From Takifugu bimaculatus (Eukaryota > Chordata > Actinopteri > Tetraodontiformes > Tetraodontidae), in NCBI GenBank assembly GCA_004026145.2, contig CP034976.1, forward strand, positions 8,363,678 through 8,427,677: DNA of 64,000 nucleotides, read 5' to 3'. Under the pieces are notes generated by a model. That model was given only the letters and a program-made list of their open reading frames with translations, made no database searches and was not told the DNA's origin. Shown piece after piece: positions 1-11,830 of this stretch. The translations under genes were made by a program, and so were the position numbers. The number at the start of each line of letters is the position of its first letter. Position 1 is the first letter of the stretch.

Positions 1-638
1 GATATTAAACCTGCTCACCACATTTTACGAGCCAAACAGGTTCGATCAAAAATGCAGATCTGAGCAATCACGCAGGACGCGCCCACGTGTCTTCGGAGAC
101 TTGCATACACCATCACGCACAGCGGAGGAGCCCCTGGGTGAACACACACACACACATGCAGCCTGACAATCATGTTTTTATGTCTATGTGAAAACACATG
201 AACACACACTCTTCTCATCCACCCCCACAGCCCGTCTTCCCCCTGTTTCCAAAACCACTGACGCCCACGTGTAACTTCTTGATTCAATTAAACCACAGTC
301 AAATCTCTGACTCAAATTCCATGCACAGAAGCAGGAAAGTGTGTGTGTGTGTGTGTGTGTGTGTTAAAAAAAAAGTCTGTATCCTCTATGCCGGTGTTGA
401 ATTACATTCTTCTTTTCCTCCTCGTTTGTCCATCACCCTATCACTCCCAACCTCTCCTCCCTAATGAGGGACAGGGGAATGTCTCCCCAGTGAGAGAAAG
501 AGGTTCATTGCCCCTGAAGCACACACACACACACACATACACGCAAACAAGCAAAAAAACATGCAGGTATGTATGAATTCAGAAAGGACACACACGGACA
601 TCCATGATGAAATAATTCTCACCGCTGACTGACTGACT

Positions 639-672
<34 letters not shown>

Positions 673-1800
673 ACACTGACCCATAAATCCCATCTCTATT
701 ATGCAGAACATCAGTTAGCTGATGGTGGAGCTGATTATGCAGTCACCCTCTGCCAGCCCATATCTCCCAGTTGGATATCTGCCTTTAAACCCCAATCCCA
801 AATGTCTTTTTAGCATATCAATACAGAATTATATATTCCTAAACAGTAGGACTTGCATACATATAGTTTTTTTTTCACAAGTTGCTCATCTCATCATGTC
901 ACAGTGTGAGCATTGAAAAAAGGTAAATATTCGAACCCAAAGGCGTCCACAGAGCGATTTAGCCCAACAGCACGCTGATAAAAGGATAAAACAGCCAGTT
1001 TTAAAATGTTTCAATGCAACTTTAATGCGTTTTATCAGGCAAAAATCCTTTTGAAGTTGAACCCTTTACACCAGAGTAGACTTTACATTCTCTGTAATTG
1101 AGTTCTGCTACCAGTCGGTTGATTCAGTGCCTCAATTGGTGACATAAAGGATTATACCTATACAATTGTTAAGATTGTGTTCCTTAAATATGTCCATTTG
1201 CCTTGGACTCGATCACATTAGCCTTGTGACCTTGATAAGAATACACAGACAATTTAAATGATAGTATCAACTATTTCTAATTACCTAATTATTTAATATC
1301 CAAATGGGAGCATTTTAATCACACTTATGTATTCATGTGTCTGAAATTGTGCTATTATTATATACTAATCTATATAGAATGATTCAGGTCAGCATAAAAG
1401 ACAAAGCTCATGTACTGTTTTGAGTACATTAGAGAGTAAATTACACTATAAGTCAGCTTTTTATGAAAATCAGCTTTAGTTGAGTTCAGACTCTTTTTTT
1501 TACTAACCTTTAATCCTCTGATTATATGTTAAAACATTTACTGTGCCCCGGTCAGAGTAGTGCGCTCATAAGTGCTACAGCAGCTGCTTGTTAGACAGCA
1601 CAGTGCCCGTTAATAAAACTACTCAGGGTTTTAAAGCACGGCTCCACAAATCACACCATCTGGATATTAAAACCCACCAAAAAAAAAAACTAGCTCCTTC
1701 CCTGCTAATTCAGGCAAAACAATACGGCAGGATCAAAGTGTCTTTAAAAAATGGCTCCAGGTAGTTTCTCTCATGTTTCAGTGCAGCAGATATTGAGTGT
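1..1800. other. Noncoding, microsatellite-bearing then AT-rich; no gene seen
   Basis: The first 700 bases carry several CA/GT runs, notably (GT)n at 339-364 and (CA)n at 640-671, plus shorter runs near 142 and 521. From 900 to 1800 the sequence is AT-rich and unique-looking. Short open frames here are translations of the dinucleotide runs. Confidence 0.7.
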
Positions 1801-1802
1801 AA

Positions 1803-2105
1803 ATCTGATCAAAGAGGGGGAAGGTGTCCCGCAAGGATCAGATCTCGGCCCTGTGGTATTGGAATATACTGTACTTTATTAATATTGGCTCTTGTCTCAC
1901 TTAAAGTAACAATCAACTTTATGCAGATGAGACATTTCACTACGATTGTTAAACCTCTTATTGAGATTTCAAATGTCCCTGTCAGTCCCAGCTTTAGGCT
2001 ACGGTCACAAAGCTGCAATAATACAATCTCCTGACTTGACCTCTCGGATTCATATAGGAGGGTCCAGCACACGTTATTGCCAGTATGACGATCCACTTCT
2101 GCACA
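1803..2105 (+). mobile_element. Decayed LINE reverse-transcriptase fragment
   Basis: Conceptual translation gives GVPQGSDLGPV at 1823-1855, the conserved RT 'GVPQGSxLGPxLF' block. After a frame change it gives FINIGSCLT (1875-1901), an in-frame TAA at 1902-1904, and then LYADET (1917-1934), a damaged version of the catalytic YADD box with the second aspartate replaced by glutamate. Block order and the spacing of about 32 codons match non-LTR retrotransposon RTs of the Rex/CR1/L2/jockey type. The frameshift, stop and altered active site show an old, dead copy. Outer limits are approximate. Confidence 0.8.
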
Positions 2106-2352
2106 GCTGTAACTGAATGTGTTCAATTTGAATTTATTTGAAAAACAAGGAAGGTTAGGATAATATTTAGGATTTAAACAAAGGCATTATTGGATTAAAT
2201 GACAATGAATTAATGAATAAATAACATTTTAACTTACATACACCTTTTACTTGGGACTTGAACATAGACAAGTCCAGCACTAACAGGTCAGCTGTTTTAA
2301 AAGGACACTGCTGTAATATTGGATATCAATGTGTTTTAATCTATGGCGGTCA

Positions 2353-2440
2353 GGGGGCAGCTCTGGCTCAGCAGGTATGCCGGACGTTTATTGTGCAGTT
2401 ATCAGGGTGATCCTGGCCCTTCTTGTCCACACACTGATGC
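2353..2440 (+). mobile_element. Degenerate tRNA-like SINE-type repeat head
   Basis: TGGCTCAGCAGG at 2364-2375 fits the RNA polymerase III A box (TRGYNNARYNGG). It is embedded in sequence resembling the common teleost repeat beginning 'CTCTGGCTCAGTAGGTAGAGC'. The expected B box is too decayed to call. It is not a functional tRNA because no cloverleaf or intact T arm can be drawn. Confidence 0.5.
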
Positions 2441-5030
2441 ACTAATAACATACAGTGTGACTCATTTGACAGAACAATCATACTGTGTGTTCAGTGAGGA
2501 TTTCACTGAGGCTTTGGGTTCAGTCATGGTACAATGTTGAAGCCTTTCTTACCAAATTTGTAATCTTTTGCTCAGCAGAGCAACTTCCAATCACTTAAAA
2601 TACCTCCGCCTGACTGAGTTCCCCAGGGCCTCCATTATAGATTAGTGCAGGGCCGGGGTGAGCAGTGGTGACCCTAACCACCACTGCTTGCTAAGCAAAT
2701 AAGCAAGTAATCTGGTGGATCATATGGATCTACCTGTGCCTGCAATGCCAAAGACTGGTTCATATGCTTCTGCATACAGAATCATGTGTGTGTGCCCTGA
2801 GAAGCTGCGTGTCTTTGGCATGTTCAGTGATAATGTCATGCATTGCCTTTCTGTATGTTTTCGTTTTGTAATTGAAAGGCCATCTGTGGTCCACTGGGGA
2901 GGTTTAGTAAAAGGGTAAACCATGAGGCTCATTATTTTAGGGGAAGAAGCCCTCGGAGGCCAAAACATATTAGTTTATGTCCCGTTTAACCTTCACGAGA
3001 GTCAATTAATGTAGGCAGGGGGATATACATGCACAATATTCATGCAGACCTTAGAGTGGAATTCCGTCTTCTCTGGCTAAAATAATAAATATTCCACACA
3101 TTTTTAAATCAAGAAATGAAGAAAATCAGCCTCCACTTTGCCAAAAGGAGTCCTGTTTGCACGTAGCGAATGCATGCACTCGCCTCCTCTTCTGTGTCTG
3201 CTGGGTCAATAAACATGGAAACAGACATGACCTGCATGTCTCAGCAGTTTCCTGTGTAAGCTGAGCCCTGCCCGGGCCTGTCCCCGCGGTTCTCCCATCA
3301 CTCCTCGGGCCTCCACACAACCCTGTCCACTCCATTAGCGTGTCTCTCTGTCCACCGGCACACGTGCGTCTGTCTTTACATGCGTGTTGTGTTTCCATCT
3401 GTCTCCTGTCACTAGCAGTCCTCCATGCGCCATTAGGACCTGTTAGGATCAAGGGTCATTCCTCTGAAGGTCAAAGTTCCCGCTTCCAAGGGTGAAAAGT
3501 CACCAGGGCCGTGTCTGGTGTGAGGTGACATTGAACAAGCGCACAGTTGAAGGCTTGACAAGTAACACCTTTGGGAACTTGGGAACATCCCTTAAGGGCA
3601 GACAACAGTATATCCAATATAAAGATGTACCATGTGTCTTTCATTCACACGAAAAACTGCATTTAGGGGTTGGTTTTTTACAGCTTTTGGTTGTAATTTC
3701 ACAAGAATTTAGGGCCTGAAGACAGCACACGTGCACGAAACAGGTTGTGCCTTTTACGTAAAATGACTTGTACATAATGTCAGTAAGCTGAAAAATGGAT
3801 ATTCTTTCATCGACGTGCGTTAATTAGCAACCGTTGAAATGTGTTGGGGTTTATTATTAAAACATAAAGAAAATGATAAGAATAAACATCAAAGTGAGGA
3901 AGAGCGAGGGAGAACTGGCGTAGAGATGACTCATTTGAAAAAAAAAAAAGTCCTGTGTTTGTGTCTGTGTTTAAAAGAAGACTTGAAAGAGGAGGAAGTC
4001 CAAGTTCACCTCAGACTTACAAATAGGGGCTGTTTGGCTTCCACACGCAGACATCCGTTAACGTTCACACTCATGCACAAAAACACCGGCACCCTCACGC
4101 TGACACGCTCGCGCGCACGCCGCCTGGATGAGCGACTCACCCGAGCCTCGCGTCAACCCGTTCACCCGGGCGCAGCAGTTAAAAACAAAGTTTTCCCCCT
4201 GCAGCTACACTCCAGCTCAACCATAATTGAGTGTGTGCTTTCAAGTGACTTTATTGAATTCTGCTTTACTGCTGTCCTTTTATTGTTTGCATTTCCTTCT
4301 CTATACTGCAGTGTTCTGATTTATTATATGTGTTTTATTTTATGTAGGGCTCTGTGACAAGGCTGGCAGGGTGAATGTCATCATGTACCATAAAACACTT
4401 TCCTTTGCTTTTGTCTTTGCCCTTTATTTTGGAGGGTCTTGACACGATTTCCTCCACCGTTGCTAATTAGCGACGGTGGCCTTTCTTTAAGACCAGCGCG
4501 TTCCAGTGTGATCTAAGCACAAACAAAACGTTAACCGGGCACGCCATCATCTATGACCACAAATTGGGGAGGCACCGTGGCGTCTGTACCACAGCTGGTC
4601 TGCACTGCTGCTTCATGGTCAGTGGTTACAGTTACAGCCAAGGGGTCACAGGGTTTGTGATCACAAAAGAGGATGCGACTGAAGAAAGAAAAATGACCAG
4701 CCTCTCTTTTTTAATTAAAAAAGACAACATTTGCCTTGTAAATCAATGTATTTTACATGCTAAACGTGGACAAAAAAGCATATCGGACAAACAAGTCTGA
4801 TCTGATATTCTGTGTAGATGCGCTCCCAAAAAGAACAAAGTGTTTGTACTCCAGCACTGCTGAACACCAGAGATACTCCTCCTGCTTCTCTGTCTCTCTG
4901 TCTTTTTTTGTTTTGCCAGCAAAAGGAGCCTTTGTTGCCAAGGTGATACTTTGTGTGACGCTGGGTCATGTTGTTGAATGGGCAAAGGCCCTGTGCAGCA
5001 AGCATTAAATAGTAATGTGATTGGCAGCAA
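2441..5030. other. Noncoding, mostly unique sequence; no gene seen
   Basis: No coding signature or recognisable transposon. Notable items are a 26-bp near-palindrome around TAATTA (4454-4479) and a related TAATTAGCAACCGTTG at 3821-3836. Open frames of up to 172 codons (3839-4357) have low-complexity or unrecognisable translations. Confidence 0.6.
4454..4479. promoter_or_regulatory. 26-bp near-perfect palindrome centred on TAATTA
   Basis: The left arm, CCACCGTTGCTAA, and the right arm are complementary at 12 of 13 positions; the single mismatch is T opposite G. The centre TAATTA is a homeodomain dimer-type core. A dyad of this size can bind a homodimer or extrude as a cruciform. Function is inference. 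Confidence 0.4.
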
Positions 5031-5037
5031 TCATCGG

Positions 5038-5039
<2 letters not shown>

Positions 5040-5068
<29 letters not shown>

Positions 5069-5100
5069 GGGGAGTGTGAGTGTGTGGTGGGTGGGGGGAG
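5040..5100 (+). repeat. (TG)n followed by a 21-base G tract
   Basis: TG dinucleotides run directly into a G21 homopolymer at 5052-5072, followed by GTGTGAGTGTG and another G-rich stretch. Length is likely polymorphic and the G tract is able to form quadruplex. Confidence 0.9.
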
Positions 5101-6376
5101 AATTTTAGGAGCTTCAGCCAGACCAGCAACAATCATCAAAATCAATGTTTTTTTAAAGAGAACTTGCAGGATAAAAGATGTGTTTTAAACCAAGTCAGTT
5201 AGCTACAAATACCGTAGCTACAAATAAGAAGTTTAAACTAATGTAATTACTTCTTAATACTAATGGGTAATTCAGCAAGATGATGTGTTTTTGTGGATGG
5301 ATCCAGATGTGTGTAAAAGTGCTTCGGAGTAAACTGCAACTCACGTGATCGCAGCAGTGCCTCGCAGCCATGAGCTGGCCAGAGGTAATTTAGCGATGCA
5401 TTTAACCACATTCACAGCTGTAAAACAGAGCGCTACCTTCTTTATATTGTCCCTATTTGATCCGTCCTGTGCACGCTCAGTGACACAGGCTGTGCAGAAA
5501 TAAGACACCTCAGACTTCTGCCTCCCCTTTTACGCTAATGAACGAGTATAAAGTGTTAAGTCGATATGGGATTTCATCTGGTGTGTGACCAAAGTGTAGA
5601 ACTTACAGCTGCAGGACATTCAAATGCTCCATTTTAGGTCCATTCTTTGCTAATAACTCTCTGAAAAAGAACATTTTTGGGCAAATAGTTCCAAGAACTG
5701 TGGAGTAGTTGCACTGGTGTTTAAGTGTGAGTAGAGCCTGCTGCACCACAAACCAGTACTCCTGCTGCTGCTACTTGATCCAGGAGAACCAGTCTGTACC
5801 AGTTTCTCTGTGTGTGACTCATCGAGGGATATAATTGCCCTCCTGATATGAATGCTTTAAAGCTGAAATGATTTTACATAACCTGAAATAAATAAAGCTG
5901 ATTCTGGCCTGTTTCTGAGAGTGAGTCAACACTGATTGGGAGATGTGTTTGATCGAGTTTGTGGACATTCCTTGATAGTCCAATCATGTTTTTCCACCCT
6001 GGATGACTGAAATCGTTAAATCCCAGAATTTACTCCCAGCCCTCACAAACACACACCCCTGATCCCCCTAGGTGTGTGCTGGTGTGGGGGTATGCATATG
6101 TATGAATGCATGTCCATCTTCTCTTCAGTTGAACAGGATGTGGGAGGTCAAAGGGGAGGGTCAAAGGTCAAAGCCTGACTAAATAATTACCAGATACGGC
6201 TCACACACCTACACACACTTAAACACACACTGAAAAGTTTCACAACTACATGGGCTGTTATTTTTGAAATGTCTGGACAGTGTTTTCCTCTGTGACCCCC
6301 TTAGCTTGCGCACACATCTTCACTATATACACACACTTAGAACAGGGTCTCCCTCCCTGTCTGAACGGATTGCAAG

Positions 6377-6378
<2 letters not shown>
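5101..6378. other. Noncoding unique sequence; no gene seen
   Basis: AT-moderate sequence with no convincing open frame or repeat family. A clustered AGGTCAAAGG/AGGGTCAAAGGTCAAAG stretch near 6148-6172 resembles nuclear-receptor half-sites arranged as direct repeats. Confidence 0.55.
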
Positions 6379-6411
<33 letters not shown>

Positions 6412-6640
6412 GTTCCGGCCTGAAAGCTTGTCCCACTGACAGGCTATCAGTCAGGAAACAGAGGGGAGAAAAAGGAACGAGAGCAAGACGGCGGGGGGGG
6501 GGGGGGGGGGTAGATTTGGCCTGTCACTCACAAAAGGTCAAGGGTTGCCACTGAAAGCCCATTGACACGAATGCACACACGGGCACCCACGCATGTGCAC
6601 ACACACACACACATACTCACACACACATACAACAGTATTC
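6379..6640. repeat. (AC)n, G18 tract and imperfect (CA)n cluster
   Basis: (AC)n at 6379-6409, an 18-base G run at 6493-6510 and imperfect CA repeats at about 6570-6630 lie within 260 bases. The small open frame across them (6264-6554) is an artefact of the repeats. Confidence 0.85.
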
Positions 6641-9600
6641 ATCAAAACAAGGTCAAAAGTGGAGGGCAGACAGCTGGCTGCTTTTACAGAGAGAAAGAGC
6701 GAGAGCAGACAGCTGGCTAGTTTTACTAGCGTCTGCCCTTTAAATAGAGACTGCAAGAAAGTTTAAAGAGGGCACAAGTGAATGTTTACAACAGGGCAAA
6801 GAGGCACAAGCACTTATTTTAATTGTTTTGAATGAACTTAATCACAGTAACATGCCTTCAAAAGTCCTGAGCGCTCCAAAGGGAAACAATTGGATCAGGG
6901 AAAAGCAGGGCCCTGTAATGGAATTGGATCAGCTTAAATCAAAAGTTTTTTCGTGATATTTTTTCCACATGTGCTGCCTTTTCCCTCCGTTTCAGACATC
7001 CTTTGCAAACTCTTAACTCTTAGAGGAAGGAAGCAGGTAAAACAAAAGGACAGCCAACGGCTCGCTTTCTTTATCACGTTAGCCGCAGTGGCTCACCTCC
7101 CGCGGTTCATCCGAAAACTTCCCCTCCGCCATCACTTTCGACAGCTAATTAACAGACAAGCGCGGGAAAGGCGCACGGAAAAACGAGCATATCTGCACGC
7201 ACTCACACAACCTGGCCATGTCCGCAAACACAAACAGTGTCACAGAGCCAGACAGGTAAGGTTATAGAGATGGACGTGCATGTCCCCGGGACTCTCGCTA
7301 ACCATATGGCCTGTAGGTCGGCCTTTTTTGTGCTCACATACCCACGGCCGAGACAAATTGTACTCTTATTTCCTCTGACTACTGGAAACTCCGGGCTATG
7401 ATGGCTGAGATTAGATGGCGGAGGGGAGCGTGGAGGGTTTTATAGGAACCAGTGGTTAATTCCAGCCTATTTTCTGATGAAGCTCAGCAAGACTGAGACA
7501 TGTCAGTGGTGAACAGCTACGAACTGAATAACTGGAGTCAATAGCTTCGAAATGATGGACGGGCGTCGTCAGCTCCAGCAGAAGTTAACATTTGAAAGCG
7601 CATCCGTCAATAAAAAAGATCTAGTTCACGTTTGTGGAGCTCATTTGCGGCTGCGGAGGGTCCGTGCCGCCGGCGGGGCTTTACTCAGGGTTGTTGACAT
7701 TTCCTCCTCTCGTTTTCATGTCATCTCTGTAGGTGGTGCTCGCTGCACTGTGTGTTCAGCCTCACTGCGTGCTTCTGCTCATGCCAGAGCTCCGTGATTA
7801 TGGTCTGTTCAGGTGTCAAAAAGCACCAGGCTGCCGATGTTTAGGTTCCACTGCCTGTAAGTTGAGATCAGCTTTGGTGGGGGGGAGAGGGTGAATGAGG
7901 ATACTGGTCAGCTGGTCAGAGCAGGTTTGCTCTGATGGTTCAGGACCAGTTCGTAGATAAAGTGGTTTGTCGTGTTAATGCTGCTCAGTGCAGCTGCTAA
8001 AACGCACTCCTTTATCATAAGTCAGGTAAGAATAATGCATTCCCTCTGTGTTAATATCACCACCTGACCTCCCAACCCGCCATTGATCATCCGCGCGTCT
8101 CGCAAACGGTGAGCAATAAGCAAAGGTTGGAGTCTTTAAAAATTCAACATCCGGACGCGTTAAAGTCCTGTTTTGATGCCACAGAAGTCGGGAATCAGTA
8201 CGCAGTGAATAAAAATGGGGTGGTGAGTTAATATTTCATTTGGAAGATTGTCTATATTTTTTTAGACGCTGTTGTCAGGCCTGGCGCAGAAGCCATCCAT
8301 CTAACGAGTAATTTCATTTTAAATTCAGCCTTCTAGTCTGTGTGGGACTGTTTCCAGTGGTGCACCTGTCTCCAGCACAGCTTCTAATAAAACTTGGCCC
8401 CATCCCACAGGACAAATAACACACCCGCGCTGCCCTTATGGATGTTTTTAATCTAAAGAAATGCAAATACAAGTCTCAGACGTTCACTCAGCGACCGTTA
8501 CAAGTACAAAAAACAAAGCAGCGAGGGCTCGAGGCGTTTTGGGGTAAATTTAGCTCTGTGTATCTTTTAGTTTCTGTTGTAATGATAAAATTCAACCCAG
8601 AAATTGAAGCGTGGCCTTCTGTTGACGGTACCTGACCTCTGTAGGATCGGTTTGACCTGGGAATCTTAACTCACAGTCAAATCTGTCATGATGTTACTGA
8701 GCTGTCGTTAATGCTACTGCTAACAGAAAAAAACAAAGCATAGAAATAACATTTATGGTGCCTTAATGCAATAATCAAGTTTGAGATTTTGCCAGTTTGT
8801 ATTTCCATCACCTTCCTAGAGACTAGTGAGAAGAAAACACTCCAAACACACATTTAGGTGGTAATGTTTAAAACATTTGCAGAGTTTCCTTCTAAATTCA
8901 CTAAAACTAGACATTTTAACTCAGTGTTTCACCACATGTCATGTTAAAGACTTTTGCACAGTTTCTTCATCACAATCTAAAAAATCTAAAAGACGAAGGC
9001 GTTCACTTCCAAAGGAAGGCAAGAGCAGTATCTCAGTCCTGTAGGAGGCTGGGCTCAGAAGCAGAGGGTTCTCTGTGCAGGTCCTGGCACCCCCCTGAGC
9101 TGGCAGCTCATTCAGGGGGTGTTCTCTGCCTTAGTCTATATGAGGCTGAACTGGCTCCAAAATGTTGTCTTGATAGCCACAATCAGCTGTGAACATTTCA
9201 CGGTTCTGTGTTAACTTTTCCCCCCTGATCCACCTGTTGTGACTTGGATTAAGTTATTCCAGCATGTGCTGCTGCGCTTGTGTTAGAGAAACTGTGTGGA
9301 TAATGTTATAAAATGTCCTGGCCTCCAGAGTAAACATGTGCTCGGTTTAGCATTTACCTACTCAGCACAGCTCCTTTATCTGGAAATAAATGTCATTAAA
9401 ACAAAGCACAACAAGAAGGCTCACTGTGGAGACGCCAACCACTGTACAGTGACTCCACTGGTGCAGCGTAATCATGTTGATCTGAGCCAGATTAGCAGCA
9501 CATTATTACGATGCGGTGTGACAATCCAATCTGATCTCAGAAAAATAACCTCCACCCAACCACACTGGCAGACATCAAGCAAACTCCTTCATTCCTGCTA

Positions 9601-11454
9601 AATTAGGCGAGGGGAAATGACTTGTTGCACAATGGCGCTCTTGTATTAGAGAGGAAGCTGCAATTGTCAGATCAGACTGAAGAAAATGAAAAAGCTGGTA
9701 AGTCTGGGAAAATATCAGCCTCATTCCCAGGACCTCAAGGTTCACACAAGCCCGACCGTGTTTCTCCAACTTCAATTCCACACTCCGGCTTGGTTATTCA
9801 GATCAACCTTTTCAGTGAAAGAAGACGTCGCCATTCATCTTCCCTGGTCACTACATTTCATAGGCTAACAAAGAGACAAGAGCAGGGCAGGCAAGATGGA
9901 TAAACTCCCTCAAATGGTCAGGATGGAGACGCGATATCCCGAGAAAGGCTGCGAAACCGCCACGACTCAAAGGCTCTAACATCCAAGTGGCGCGCGTTTG
10001 CTGTAGCAACATCTGAACATGCACATTCACCCCGCTGGTTCAAACACTGCGGTCACTGCAGGGTGGGTCTGTGCCGGCCAGTGAACTGTTGGATCAACAG
10101 AACGGGACACAGGGCTGCTGTTTAAGACTAAAAATGCTACGCGGCTGCAAGCCATCGCATGCTATTATAAATTTTAACATTTGGCATGATAATTTAACCA
10201 AATATCCTTGGTTCACAACCAAGTTTCCAACATTTTCAGCAGGGCTTTTTAGTAGAAAATAGGCAAATCTTTTTGCCACGGTGCCTTTAATCAATCTGGC
10301 ACCAGAACTAAAAGGCACATACACACCTACTTTTGACCTAGCTGCCATGTTTCCAACAACTATGATTAATTTTGAGACCACCAAAGAGAAGAAATTTCTA
10401 TTGCTCCAAGCTGAAAATCACTGGAACTATAACATGGAAATGTTTGATAATGGTGGATCGAACGGCTATAAATCCTTTTGGTCTCGAGGATGTTAGAATA
10501 AAAAGGTTACGTGCATGGCCACACTATTGACTGCAACGCTAGAGTGGTAATAGTGGCAACCAATCAGTAAAACTGAAAATGGGATATTGTGCAGAAATAC
10601 TTAGAAATTAGACATGAAAAGGTTTTTTTTTTTTAAAAATTGAAAATGTCAGAAAGAAAAGAGGTGGAATAAAAAGAGACAACAGTTTTTCAAAATAAAT
10701 GGAAGTTAAAGGAGACTGGGTCTTAGGAGACACAGTCAGGGAAAAGATGAAGTTGGCACCAAGGAGCAAAGGTAGAGAAAGGAAGTGATGAGTTTGGAGG
10801 TAGAGTTCAGCAAAGGCCCTGGATTCAATCAGAAGCCTGTTTTTGATTCGGGTTTTCATTTCTCCTAAAATAATGTTTCAATAGTCACTCGCTCACAGCT
10901 AAGCAGGAACATTGCTCTCTGAATGGGTACTTGTTTGGAGAGAAATTACTTCTCTGTGGCCTCAGATGATCTGTGCAGGCTCATGCAGGGGGAAGCATTC
11001 TGCGAGGTTAGTTTAGCTTGTTTCACTCTGGCAGCCATTTGAGTGTACAGTGATTAAATAGAGCCAGTTTGTTGTTGACAAGATTTCTTTTTAATCATTA
11101 AACCTTGATAAAGAGCTGACCTGACTCTTCCTTTTAAACATAAATTACCATCCCAGTGAGTTGGGTAAACAAACACCTTTACAAAAGCTTTTGCCTAAGA
11201 AGTTAAGTTTGCAGTACATGACAGGTGGGGGTTTAAAAACATTCAACATAAATGATGAAAGGAGCAATTTGTGAACAGTTGAGATTCATTCAATGGTTGT
11301 CAAAAACGCTTTCCTGCTTAAAGCAACAGAGGACAAAAACCTAAAAACGTGTCTGACAACCTTGAAACTCCTTGTGCTGAGTGCACTCCACTAATGTGTA
11401 TTTAAAAGCCGCGTTGGCCTTTTGACCCTTCTAACATACAATTTTTTAATCTAG
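6641..11454. other. Noncoding, mainly unique sequence; no gene seen
   Basis: No exon-like frame or known transposon was recognised over 4.8 kb. A 17-base hairpin CTTGGTT-CAC-AACCAAG lies at 10207-10223. The stretch 10280-10600 is AT-rich and might be an unrecognised old repeat. Confidence 0.5.
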
Positions 11455-11830
11455 TTAAAGTTGATTTTTTTTTTTACACCTGATTTCTGACATTCTAGTT
11501 TTGACCAAAGTTGATATTTGACAGTCTCATATCTTTTTTCTTTTTTAGCTCAAGTAGATTTCTGATAACCTACATGTGTACAGTCTGAATTCTATTCGTT
11601 AACTATCTATTGGGACGTTTTAAAAGGTCTAGTGTTGACTGGAGTTGAGTTCTGACAGTTCAGGGTGGATTTTTCACAGTGCAGCGTTGATTTTTGACAA
11701 GAATTGACCTTTTGACCAGATAAATGTGAATTCTATAACTGATGTGGCTTTTCAAGTCTGCTGATGCTTTTTGACTGTCTAACGTTGGTCTTAATCATCT
11801 TGTATCGATTGCTGACAGTCTGGTCGTGAG
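11455..11830 (+). repeat. Decayed minisatellite, unit about 18-24 bp (GTTGATTTYTGACAGTCTA-like)
   Basis: The block reads as successive diverged copies of a GTTGATTTTTGACAGTCTAG-like unit. Examples are GTTGATATTTGACAGTCTCA (11509), GTTGAGTTCTGACAGTTCAG (11644), GTTGATTTTTGACAAG (11687) and ATTGCTGACAGTCTGG (11808). More eroded copies such as TTTCTGACATTCTAG and CTTTTTGACTGTCTAACG lie between them. Copies differ by both substitutions and indels, so the array is old. Confidence 0.6.

Noticed and set aside
2353..2440. Possible tRNA gene
   Set aside because: Only an A box is recognisable. The B box and stems are not intact, so it is scored as a SINE-type fossil.
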